Shown here: piece by piece, positions 10,136 through 18,426 of the stretch | Position numbering within the stretch: position 1 is the stretch's first letter | Layout: every line of letters starts with the position of its first letter | Origin: Trichomonas tenax | Lineage: Eukaryota > Parabasalia > Trichomonadida > Trichomonadidae | NCBI GenBank assembly: GCA_023091735.1 | Contig: JALKBU010000772.1 | Span: forward strand, 1-25,272 | Direction: 5' to 3' | DNA length: 25,272 bases | Notes under the pieces: generated by a model | Told to the model about the DNA's origin: nothing | Database searches by the model: none | The model's input: the letters and a program-made list of their open reading frames with translations, nothing else | Program-made: the position numbers and the translations under genes

Positions 10136-11986
10136 ATGACAATTATTTTTTACACGTCAAAATTTCCAATGTTTTTGCTTTTCGTTTCTCTTTGTTTATC
10201 AACGAATCCTTTCGGCTTCAAAATTCACAACAACGAAATTCTTTTGATAAACTTCAACAACGCCAACGGATCTTCGACAGTTAAAATTCCGCAAACAATG
10301 AAATCGCAAAATAAAGATTATCCAGTGACAATACTTGGAGAAAAACTGTTTGAGAACTCTCCGATAGAGAGCGTTGAGTTCCACAACAAAATCACTCAAA
10401 TAAAAGCATCAGCATTCAAGAATTGCAAAAATTTAAAGACAATCAACATGAAATCGCTTAAAGTAACTAAAATAGCAGTATCTACATTCGAATCTTGCAC
10501 AAATTTAGTTGCTGTTATCCTTCCAATAACATTAAATTCGATCAGAAATCGCGCTTTTTATAATTGCGTTAATTTGGAGGCCATTGACATGGAGAATGTT
10601 CCGATTGTAAACATTTACAACTATTCATTTACAAATTGCTGCAAAATCACATCTTTGAAGTTACCAATGAAAACTTTGCGCCTTATTGGTGAATACAGCT
10701 TTGCAAACACATCGATAACAGCATTGCTATTACCAGAAAAAGTAAGGGCATTAGGAGATGGTGCCTTTTCACGCACAAAAATTGCTGATTTAGACATTTC
10801 TGATACATTATTAACAGTTATTCCAGATCACGCATTCGAATATTGCAAGATTTCACAATTGCTTCTTCCTCCAAGTATTGTTTCTCTTGGTGCTTCTTCA
10901 TTTGAAGGAAATGAAAATTTAATCAAAGTTGATATTTCATATACATCTATTGTTTCTATCAATAATTCAGCATTCAAGGGCTGCAAGAAGCTTTGCGTAT
11001 TCAAATTATCAATAACAACAGATTTTATTGGAGATTCTGTTTTTGAAGAAACAGGATTTACAAACTTCTCAATTCCTGAAACGGTTCATCAATTTGGACA
11101 GAGTGTATTCAAGAATTGCCATAATTTAGAAGTTGCTGCTTTCTATGAAATGCAATTTGATTTAATTCCTCATTACACATTTTATAACTGCACAAAACTT
11201 TCAGAAATGCACTATCCAAGGCGCTCATTCTATATTCAAACGCACGCGTTCGAAAAAACAGGATTCAAACATATCAGATTTCCAAATTCAGTAATTGGCA
11301 TTGATGACTATGCATTCGCTCATTGCCACAACGTCTTGACAATAGACATCAGCAACATCGAATTTTCGATCAATGGCTCTCATATCTTTGAAGATTGCCC
11401 ATTAGTTGAAACAGTGATGTTTTCCGAAGATGATATTGTTTTGCCCCCATATTTGATTGCTGGTTCAGCGATAGAGAAGCTAGAATTGCCTCCAAACATC
11501 CTTGGAATCGGTGAAGGCTGCTTCATGAACTGCAAGAAACTGAAGACGGTCGATCTACTGAGAACATCGATCAAAACAATCAGCGATTACACTTTCTACG
11601 GATGCGATATTAAAACAATTTTACTTCCACCGAGTGTCGCAGAGATTGGATATATGGCCTTGGGCAACAATTCTGTTGACAGTGTTGTTTACTATGGAGA
11701 AACTCTTCCTTTCTTCGGATATTCCACAACATTCAAATCTGTTGTTGTCAACTTCAGATATCCATCAGACATCTTCTGCGGACAGAAGGTTGAGCGCATC
11801 AAACTGAGAATGATCGGACAGAATGGAGAAGAGCTCCCAGAAGATGCTTCAAACTTCTCAATCATCCTCAACTTCTTCTCTATGGTCAGTCTCATCGCTG
11901 TTGGCTTCTATGTGTTCAGGAAGTACTCTATCGACAGATTCTTTGGTCTCGACAACAGAGAGAACAACAGACTCGTGATAGGCTAA
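10136..11986 (+). CDS. BspA-like leucine-rich-repeat surface protein
   Basis: A 616-residue type I membrane protein from the ATG at 10136; a second in-frame ATG at 10169 (MFLLFVSLCLSTNPFGF) would give 605 residues and an equally good signal peptide. From about residue 50 to 540 it is a run of roughly twenty TpLRR/BspA repeats of about 23 residues (pattern I-x3-AF-x2-C-x2-L-x2-I-x-LP), the class found in Treponema and Bacteroides BspA and hugely expanded in trichomonads. A hydrophobic helix close to the C-terminus (SIILNFFSMVSLIAVGFYVF) is followed by a short tail of about 20 residues. BspA-like proteins are surface proteins linked to binding host or bacterial surfaces; that role is family knowledge, not visible here. 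The frame is also open upstream to a TTG at 10004, but that part is AT-rich and not codon-like, so I exclude it. The gene looks intact and isolated. Confidence 0.9.
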   Translation: MTIIFYTSKFPMFLLFVSLCLSTNPFGFKIHNNEILLINFNNANGSSTVKIPQTMKSQNKDYPVTILGEKLFENSPIESVEFHNKITQIKASAFKNCKNLKTINMKSLKVTKIAVSTFESCTNLVAVILPITLNSIRNRAFYNCVNLEAIDMENVPIVNIYNYSFTNCCKITSLKLPMKTLRLIGEYSFANTSITALLLPEKVRALGDGAFSRTKIADLDISDTLLTVIPDHAFEYCKISQLLLPPSIVSLGASSFEGNENLIKVDISYTSIVSINNSAFKGCKKLCVFKLSITTDFIGDSVFEETGFTNFSIPETVHQFGQSVFKNCHNLEVAAFYEMQFDLIPHYTFYNCTKLSEMHYPRRSFYIQTHAFEKTGFKHIRFPNSVIGIDDYAFAHCHNVLTIDISNIEFSINGSHIFEDCPLVETVMFSEDDIVLPPYLIAGSAIEKLELPPNILGIGEGCFMNCKKLKTVDLLRTSIKTISDYTFYGCDIKTILLPPSVAEIGYMALGNNSVDSVVYYGETLPFFGYSTTFKSVVVNFRYPSDIFCGQKVERIKLRMIGQNGEELPEDASNFSIILNFFSMVSLIAVGFYVFRKYSIDRFFGLDNRENNRLVIG

Positions 11987-12028
11987 CTCTTTTGTTATAA
12001 TATTATTATAAATAATCCATCTCATCAT

Positions 12029-12187
12029 TTAAATGTTTATAAAAACACCAGAAATATAAACTAACACATTTTTTTGAGATGTTTTCGAATCCAAATGGAG
12101 AGTTTTGATTCTCGTACCAAAATTGTGTAAAACGAGTCTTTGATAACCTTCTGCTAGAAATAGTGGATGACCAAATAATTTCTAAAC
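12029..12187 (-). pseudogene. Short unidentified gene remnant (3' end)
   Basis: About 52 minus-strand codons contain HPLFLAEGYQRLVLHNFG and LVYISGVF and end at TAA 12031-12029, with a TAG just upstream. The amino-acid make-up is more protein-like than in the other frames, and the piece converges on the BspA-like gene. There is no start codon and I recognise no family. It could be the tail of a lost gene or a chance open frame. Confidence 0.25.
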
Positions 12188-12205
12188 TTCTCACTTAATT
12201 TTTCA

Positions 12206-13062
12206 ATGAGTTCTCTCAATTTCCGATAGTATCATTTTTCGCACATCAGTTTATACATGAAAAAGATTTTTAAAAATTGGTGCCAAGCAAGAAAAGTTTA
12301 CAAAAACTGTTGAGTAAATTTTTAGATATTCTTTTGATTGATTCAAAAGAGAGAATTGACTCAACGAAAATCAAACGCATCCCAGAAATCATTCGATGCA
12401 TTGAAACATCACATAACACATCAGATCTTCAACGTGGCATTCACGATTTCGACAAGAAATCTTTTCTTTCTGTCAACGAAAAACTTCGAAATAAAATCGA
12501 ATCTCTCGAATATGAGATCGAAAAACTTCAAATCCGAAACAATTTTAATGTCAATTCACTGAAGGAACTTGACAAAATAGGTGATAATTTAGATAAAATA
12601 TTCAAAAGGATTGAAGAAGAAAATGATAGAATAGCTCTTGAATTCGGAATCAGAGAGAAATTCTATGATATGACTAATGATTTTGGTAACAATATTCTTA
12701 CTTATGCTGCATATAGAAACAACTTCAAACTCGCTAAGATTCTCGTTGAATCAGGTGCAGACTATATGCATTGCAATAATTATGGATGCAATACTTTTTG
12801 GTATTTCTGTTATTTTGGAAATCTCGAAGCTATCAAATATTTTCCCAGTCTTCCAAATTTTGATCCGAACCCTGCAAATAATAATAAAAGAACAACATTG
12901 CATGCTGCTTCATGTCATAATCGTTATGAAGTCTGTGAATTCGTTTTGACACTTCCTGGAATTGAAATTAATGCAAGAAATATCAATGATAAAACATCAC
13001 TTTCTGTTGCACAAGATCAAAAAATCAAAGATCTTCTTATAAAACATGGCGCCTTTCAATGA
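12206..13062 (+). pseudogene. Coiled-coil/ankyrin-repeat protein with a broken 5' end
   Basis: The main open frame runs from 12274 to a TGA at 13060-13062 and gives about 262 residues. Helical and coiled-coil character is seen around NEKLRNKIESLEYEIEKLQ, then several ankyrin repeats (NNILTYAAYRNNFKLAKILV, RTTLHAASCHNRYEVCEFVL and a final IKDLLIKHGA). This is the coiled-coil plus ankyrin type abundant in trichomonads. The frame has no ATG until the first ankyrin repeat. A TAA at 12271-12273 cuts it from an open stretch above, and the only well-placed start (ATG 12206-12208, directly after TTC) is in another frame. I infer at least one stop and one frameshift near the 5' end. The ankyrin part could only be made from an internal ATG. 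Confidence 0.7.
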
Positions 13063-13094
13063 TGAGGTACAACTTTGCCAACATCTCCATTTAA

Positions 13095-13187
13095 GGAAAC
13101 CAAGACAACACTGATGAAGTTGTTGCTACTAATGGTTCTGAAGGATCTGAAGAAAATCCTAACGCAGAAGATATTAATCAGTACTAA
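13095..13187 (+). pseudogene. 3' tail of a probable Polinton gene
   Basis: Thirty codons read as an acidic, low-complexity tail (GSEGSEENPNAEDINQY) and end with TAA at 13185-13187. It lies 37 bp before the next plus-strand start, in keeping with the tight packing of this block. An in-frame TAA directly precedes it and no start is present. The family is unknown; it could also be a divergent end of the ankyrin gene before it, though the frames differ. Confidence 0.3.
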
Positions 13188-13224
13188 ATATATTGATCCA
13201 ATTATAATTTTTATTTTTGAATAA

Positions 13225-14028
13225 ATGTTAGCAAAAATAATTAATGAAATTAATACAGTGAAAGAATCTACAGCAGATATCCCAATAACTATCAAAATTA
13301 TTAACAAAGTACTTAACAGTGGTCCTATTGTTAAAGATATTAAAGAATTTGTTGTCCAAAAACTTGAAGAAATGGATAAAGATGGTACATTACCAGAAAA
13401 ATTATCTGATAATTTTACAACTAAAAGTTATGTAGATAATGAAATAAGTAATGTTAGAAATAGTATATCAACAATTTCATCACCTATATATCGTGAATTA
13501 TATATTAATGGTTGGAATTACAAAAATAATAAATTAAAAATAGAAATTAATAGAAATATTCCAGTAATAACTGATAGTAAAATTTTGATACGGTTTTATT
13601 AGCATGATATAGAAGTTAAGAAACATACAGCTTATTATCTAGAAATTATGAATTTTAATAACAACATTATTAAATATACATGTACAAAAATTCATGATGA
13701 AAATTTGACCAGAGAATCACCGGGATATCTTGACTTAAAATTTAAAACTAAATTTAGTTCATATGTGAAGGATAATTATATTATGCCACAAATCGAAATA
13801 CAAATTGATATAGAACAGTCTGTGATTCATGATGTGTACAATCCGACAGTTCATGTTATTAGTAATGCTACTTATGGTATTGAGGATATTGAGGATAGTC
13901 CAGTTTCTGGGGAATTTGAAAAATTTTATAATATGTATATTAATAGTTTGTATTATAATGATCATATTGTACACTCAGTTACAGATCTATATACACAACC
14001 AACATCAGAAACACCCACACCACAATAA
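13225..14028 (+). pseudogene. Probable Polinton fibre-like protein interrupted by one stop codon
   Basis: A start at 13225 opens 125 codons to TAG at 13600-13602. The same frame then stays open to TAA at 14026-14028, so a gene of about 267 codons is split by a single in-frame stop. The N-terminal part (VVQKLEEMDKDGTLPEKL) resembles a motif I know from phage receptor-binding or tail-fibre proteins, where a short helix ends in ...DGTL... . The C-terminal part is rich in Asn, Ile and Tyr and ends PTSETPTPQ. I infer an attachment or fibre role, but recognise no definite family. A second start at 13648 lies downstream of the stop, so two shorter proteins are formally possible. Codon use is very AT-rich. 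Confidence 0.55.
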
Positions 14029-14062
14029 TTTTCAGACAAAAATAATATTTAAAATTTTTCAT

Positions 14063-14242
14063 TTATTTCTTATCATCAATTGTTATCCCAGTCTTTTCAG
14101 CAATTATTTTTATAGCATCATAATGATTTAATAATATTGTATTAATTTACTGAATTTTTGTTGTAATATTTTCACATGTAATTTGATTGTTAGCTATTTC
14201 CTGTTGTAATTGTAAGATATTGAATGTTGGAAGTCCCGTCAT
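14063..14242 (-). pseudogene. Tiny probable Polinton gene with one internal stop
   Basis: From ATG 14242-14240 the minus strand reads MTGLPTFNILQLQQEIANN and continues to TAA at 14149-14147. The same frame goes on for 27 more codons (including IIAEKTGITID) to TAA at 14065-14063. The uninterrupted length would be 59 residues, helical and acidic at the end. It starts 21 bp after the stop of the next minus-strand gene and ends 34 bp from the convergent plus-strand gene, so context supports a real viral-type small gene with one nonsense change. No function can be assigned. Confidence 0.45.
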
Positions 14243-14263
14243 AATATTTATTTAAAATAAAAT

Positions 14264-14680
14264 TTAATAAATTAATAAAAATCTAGCAATTATTGCTTTA
14301 ACTTGTGTTTCTCTATTACCGTATGGATTTATGAACCATAATTTGAAACTTCTTAATGGTCTAATTATCTCATATTTTGATAAATGTCTAGCCTCGGTAC
14401 CATTACAGACACAAATAGCAGAATCAAAATATTTATCACGTTCTACGAAATCAGCATATGCCACAGTATCCGACCAATATTTCGAACCTACTAATACTTT
14501 AATATCTTCTACAATTATATATTTACGATTTTTGCTTGCTGTAAATTCCGGTGGTAAGTTTATCGTAACTTCATCAACTGGATTATTATCAGGTTTGTTA
14601 TACCATAAATATGTTTTAGTCATATTTTCTGAATAATTATCAGCAAACATTTGAATGCGAAGAATTTCTTTAATCGTCAT
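14264..14680 (-). CDS. Probable Polinton structural protein (hypothetical)
   Basis: An intact frame of 138 codons beginning MTIKEILRIQMFADNY. The body is rich in beta-type segments: VDEVTINLPPEFTAS, NRKYIIVEDIKVLV, ADFVERDKYFDSAICVC, YEIIRPLRSFKLWF. The alternating strands would suit a small single jelly-roll, as in Polinton minor (penton) capsid proteins, but this is inference and I see no diagnostic motif. The frame before it ends with a TGA that overlaps its ATG (ATGA), the kind of overlap seen in compact viral genomes. It is the only unbroken frame in the block. Expression is doubtful because all neighbours are decayed. Confidence 0.5.
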   Translation of the reverse strand: MTIKEILRIQMFADNYSENMTKTYLWYNKPDNNPVDEVTINLPPEFTASKNRKYIIVEDIKVLVGSKYWSDTVAYADFVERDKYFDSAICVCNGTEARHLSKYEIIRPLRSFKLWFINPYGNRETQVKAIIARFLLIY

Positions 14681-14730
14681 GCCTTGAATTTTGAGATCAA
14701 ATTCTCGTTATGTTTTTCACCTTGAAATGA

Positions 14731-15227
14731 TAATAAAAAAATCAATTTTAGTGGGTGTAATGACCTTATTCACTTCATCTGATTTGCAAAACCGTTACTA
14801 TTTCATCTCTGAATAAGTAATAACGTGTAATTGATTTTTTGACAATTTGACATGTAAAATTATGAATTAGATTAAATCTCTATATTAAAAGCGAATTTAT
14901 ATCGAGAAGACTCCATCCAAATTCAATTTTAATCTAATGCATATATTAAATAGAGGATATAAAACACATTATATATAGAAGAAAAAGTATTTTATATATC
15001 AGATGTTGAAATAAATTCAATAAAAGAGGTTCTTAAAAAACTACAAATTAGTCAATGTTAAAGCTATAATATCTATAGATGTACAATATTTAACAGAGAT
15101 CTTTCATTCTTAATATAGAGTTCTGCTCAATCTTAAAATACTGTATATTCTTCAATTCTATGTTTGTTAACATCTAAGTCTTCAATGAAGTTTTCATTTT
15201 GTTTTTGATTGTTGATTTACTCTTTTG
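14731..15227. other. AT-rich spacer before the WD40 gene
   Basis: No gene is supported. A TCATTTT at 15194-15200 fits the initiator consensus and lies 34 bp before the WD40 start. An 11-bp inverted pair (ATTAGATTAAA 14866-14876 and its complement 14928-14938) is short for this base composition. The right end of the Polinton scrap may lie somewhere in this stretch, but I see no clear boundary. Confidence 0.4.
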
Positions 15228-16580
15228 ATGGAAATCCGAAGTTTTGTTGGCGGGCCTTCATGTCTTTTCACGAGGAAAGCGATATTTGCCTGGAATTTGG
15301 TTCGAAATATTGAATATCGATTTACTTTTTCGCATAATAATCGAAAAATTCGATGGTTCTTCATTGATAACTTGACACACTTTATATTAGCGTCTTCATA
15401 TTATAAGGATAACGGTGTTATATCAATCATCGATGTAAGAAACTTCCAAATCGTTTCGGAATTTTATTTTCCTAAAAATCATCAAACAACGTTCTGTATC
15501 TCACCGGATCAGAAATATATTTTCGTTGCTTTGGATAATGGCACTATAATTTTGTATTCATTCCTCACAGGAGAAAAAATAATCGAACAAAAAAATATTG
15601 GTGATGGATTTAAATCATTTTTGTCTACATTTTCACCTGATAGTAGCCATCTTTTATGCTGTTTCGAGAATGGAGACGTGTATTTATTTGATATCAGAAA
15701 AGATTTTAGAAATTATAAGAAAAAGTTTTCATTTAAAATAGCTATCACAGCATGCAGCTTTTCTTCTGGTGGAAATCTATGCATTGTAGGTTTAGTTGAT
15801 GGCTCAGCATTCATTTTTTCAATTAATTCGAATCATATTTGGAAAGAAAAGCTTTCAAAGAGCGAAATAACATCTATTGGATTCTCTTCTTATAGCTCAT
15901 TAACTCTATTCGCATCCAGCGGCAAAAATGGAGAACTCTGCATTTGGAAATTTAGAAATAATAAATACGAATTAAAGACAAAGTTTTCTGTTTCAGGAAA
16001 GCTGAGATTGGTTTCATTTTCGTATTCTGTTGATGAAACAGTCGTGTTTGGATGCTCCAAGAACCAAATCTATTGCTGGGAATCCGAAACTGGAAAGTTA
16101 ATTCAACAATTAGAGTTAAATGAATTAAAAATTGATTTAATCGATGTTGTTTCACATCCAATGGTTCGAACTCTGTGTATGATCGTCTCAAAGTCTTCAA
16201 TAGCTATTTGGAATTACGAGAACTCCGAGTATTTCGATATCTTCACAGTTGATTTAGAGAATCCATTGATTCATAATGTTCAATGGGTTGACAGCTTTAC
16301 AATTTATGCGTTATTCGCCGATGGATCGATAAAAATTTTTTCCACTGTTAGAGGAGAGTGGGCGATTCCAGAGAGCTTCAATTACGAAACATTTCTCAAC
16401 AAAGATGGAAAACACTGGCCTTTCATCATCGAAAACTTTTGCGGCAAATATTATTTTCCTCAATTCTTGATCGATATTGCAGCATCAGAAAGAAAATTAC
16501 TCGAAAATATGGATATTTTAGATGTAGATATCGATCCATTAAGTTCAGATGACAGTTCTGATTCAGATTTTAATGGTTAA
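15228..16580 (+). CDS. WD40-repeat protein
   Basis: An intact 450-residue protein. From about residue 40 it shows repeated beta-propeller blades: SPDQKYIFVALDNGTIILYS, SPDSSHLLCCFENGDVYLFD, SSGGNLCIVGLVDGSAFIFS, SGKNGELCIWKF, VDETVVFGCSKNQIYCWE, SKSSIAIWNY and ALFADGSIKIFS, enough for a seven-bladed propeller. After the propeller comes a stretch with HWPFIIENF and an acidic Ser/Asp tail (DPLSSDDSSDSDF). WD40 propellers are scaffolds for protein complexes. The general layout would allow a chromatin or RNA-processing subunit, but I see nothing that assigns it to one. The true ATG is at 15228; the codon before it is TTG. There is no signal peptide or membrane segment, so it should be cytosolic or nuclear. 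Confidence 0.85.
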   Translation: MEIRSFVGGPSCLFTRKAIFAWNLVRNIEYRFTFSHNNRKIRWFFIDNLTHFILASSYYKDNGVISIIDVRNFQIVSEFYFPKNHQTTFCISPDQKYIFVALDNGTIILYSFLTGEKIIEQKNIGDGFKSFLSTFSPDSSHLLCCFENGDVYLFDIRKDFRNYKKKFSFKIAITACSFSSGGNLCIVGLVDGSAFIFSINSNHIWKEKLSKSEITSIGFSSYSSLTLFASSGKNGELCIWKFRNNKYELKTKFSVSGKLRLVSFSYSVDETVVFGCSKNQIYCWESETGKLIQQLELNELKIDLIDVVSHPMVRTLCMIVSKSSIAIWNYENSEYFDIFTVDLENPLIHNVQWVDSFTIYALFADGSIKIFSTVRGEWAIPESFNYETFLNKDGKHWPFIIENFCGKYYFPQFLIDIAASERKLLENMDILDVDIDPLSSDDSSDSDFNG

Positions 16581-16666
16581 ATGGGAATTATTTTTTTAGA
16601 TAATTTTGAATTAAATATTTTTCAATCAAACAGTAAAATTCCAAACATAATATTGCTGTTGAATTC

Positions 16667-17242
16667 AGCAGTATTGCAGTTGTTTCAACATTGATTTCAA
16701 GTGGAGCTAACATCGAAGCAAAAGACAACAATGGACGGACACCTATCCACATTGCTGCTACAAATACCAGTTTGAAATTTTGATCTAAATTGGTGCTAAT
16801 ATTAATAAAAACGATAAGTTACATGGATGATAAACACTTTTAAGGCTCTTCTCCCTGCGTACTTTTGTGATAGGAAGTGATTAAATGGTATGTATTCAAA
16901 TTTAAATTGCTTTTGAATTGTTGCTACAATTTCCTATCTATATCTCACAATATTGTAGAGTATAAGTGGTGACACAAACTGCTCACACGGCGGCAGCATG
17001 AATTAATAAATGAAAGTTATTTTTGAGTTGGATAATGAAATAACATTCAAGTGATGCCAACATCCATATAAAGAGATCCTTTTGGACGGATTGCACTCAG
17101 TTTGACTGCATTGTATAACAATGAGGTTAAAATGATGATAGTTTGCTACAGTATTGGTAACAAGTGGTTCAAAAGCAGATTATTTTTCATCTATGCATAT
17201 GTTATGAGAAATCTGCTTCAAACTCATAATCTAGGCAATTGA
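16667..17242 (+). pseudogene. Relic of an ankyrin-repeat gene
   Basis: Three ankyrin-like pieces remain in different frames. Bases 16667-16783 read SGANIEAKDNNGRTPIHIAA and then hit TGA. A shifted frame from 16774 continues with EILI, a stop, and IGANINKND. Bases 17075-17242 read DPFGRIALSLTALYNNEVKM and run on to TGA. The G-RTP(A)-H-AA-YNN-EV signature is clear, and the spacing fits successive repeats of one gene. No start, promoter or continuous frame survives. It is much more decayed than the ankyrin genes at 12206 and 18427. Confidence 0.65.
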
Positions 17243-17474
17243 AAAGTTATGTTATGAAGTACTAAAGAAATAAATAGCTGTGAGTCCAGAATATTTAATC
17301 TTTTTAAAATTGCTTAATACGCAGATCTAAATAGGGACAATACATTCAAAATAAAAAATATTGATCCGAAAATAAGCGAAAAAAGCTTTAAAGTTCAATA
17401 AACTCATTGCAAATGCAAAATAATGCTTAATTTTACTAATATTGCGCCTTTATTTTTATTCAATAATTCGATAA

Positions 17475-17930
17475 ACTGACGAACCATATACTTATGCATG
17501 CTATTCCAGTTCCGAGTTAAAACAAAATAAAGCAATTGGCATGGATGAGGAATGGTCAGGCCTTATAAACTTTGGCCCAATTCATAAAACATATGCTCCC
17601 AACCATTTCGCTGTTGATCGTTTATTTGGAGTTGAGATAGTTAAAGAAGACTGCTAAAATGCTGACAACAAGATATCAAAAGAATTTGACGAATACCAAT
17701 TAAATGGACTGAATTTCAATATCCCGTATATCGAAGGAGAAAGCAGTCTCGAAGGAACTCCTGAAGAATAGCCACAGAAACGAGGAATGACTGATCTTGA
17801 AATCGGACTTCTCGTTCTTGCTTTGATCCTCGCAGCAACGATCAGAGCCCTTTTCATCATTTATTCCTTATATCTCAAAGAAAATGAAAAACAAAATGAA
17901 AATCATTCATATGAAGCACAAGAAGTTTAA
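17475..17930 (+). pseudogene. 3' end of a single-pass membrane protein, two stops
   Basis: One frame from 17475 to the TAA at 17928-17930 is broken only by TAA 17655-17657 and TAG 17769-17771. It reads WSGLINFGPIHKTYAPNHF and FAVDRLFGVEIVKEDC, then an acidic linker, a hydrophobic helix (LEIGLLVLALILAATIRALF) and a charged tail of about 20 residues ending SYEAQEV. This is the layout of a type I surface protein: extracellular domain, one membrane anchor, short cytosolic tail. Codons are like those of the cellular genes. I do not recognise the extracellular family. The 5' part is missing: a TAA at 17472-17474 and AT-rich sequence precede it. Confidence 0.6.
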
Positions 17931-18426
17931 ATTTTAATAAAACCAAATTATAACCTATATAGAATACTATCATTAAATCAAAACACGAATTTAACTATAA
18001 CCTTAATTCGCATTATTTCACGAATTTTAACAAAAATCATAAATAATAATGCGCATCTAATATATTAAATTTTTCTAATTACCTGATAAAGTATTAGAGC
18101 GCAAGTCCAAGGTTTTGTATGATGAAATCCAATGATTTTTTTTTCAATTTCCTTTTAAAACATGAATAAGTGTACCGTGCTATATAAGAATTCGATGGTC
18201 TCGACAAAAACCACAAAATAACAGTTCAAAAGTGAAGTATATTACAACAAAAAATGATATTTTATCTTGACTCGAAATTATTTTGCATTTTCCGTCTTTC
18301 TAAGTTCTAATATACGTTTGTGTAGTGAAATAATCATTAAAAACGAGACGATGATATTAACAGAAGACAAAGATCAGGAAGATTCATCTTTGTTCGAAAA
18401 AATTAACCATATAAAATTTTTCAAAA
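17931..18426. other. AT-rich spacer before the split ankyrin gene
   Basis: No open frame with codon-like composition, no RNA gene and no notable repeat is visible. The stretch probably includes the promoter of the gene at 18427, but I cannot point to a clear TCA-Py-(T/A) initiator close to either candidate ATG. Confidence 0.4.

Larger units (their letters stand above)
13095..14730. mobile_element. Decayed Maverick/Polinton fragment (probable)
   Basis: A compact block of small, tightly spaced genes: two on the plus strand converge with at least two on the minus strand, with gaps of 20-40 bp. Codons are strongly AT-rich (TTA, ATA, AAT), unlike the flanking cellular genes. The proteins resemble, from memory, hypothetical proteins of trichomonad Mavericks, a virus-like transposon of 15-25 kb. 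I see no polymerase B, integrase, packaging ATPase, protease, terminal inverted repeats or target-site duplication, so this would be an internal scrap. Every plus-strand gene and the small minus-strand gene is broken. The left edge falls within 33 bp of the ankyrin stop at 13062. The right edge is uncertain; open coding ends near 14730. Confidence 0.5.

Noticed and set aside
12059..12079. ACTAACACAT, similar to the 3' splice/branch motif of trichomonad introns
   Set aside because: The known motif continues to CAG directly, while here it runs into a T stretch. No GTAYGT donor or coding frame to join was found.
14866..14938. 11-bp inverted repeat near the right side of the probable Polinton fragment
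   Set aside because: It is short, made of A/T-rich words and has no target duplication, so it is expected by chance at this composition.
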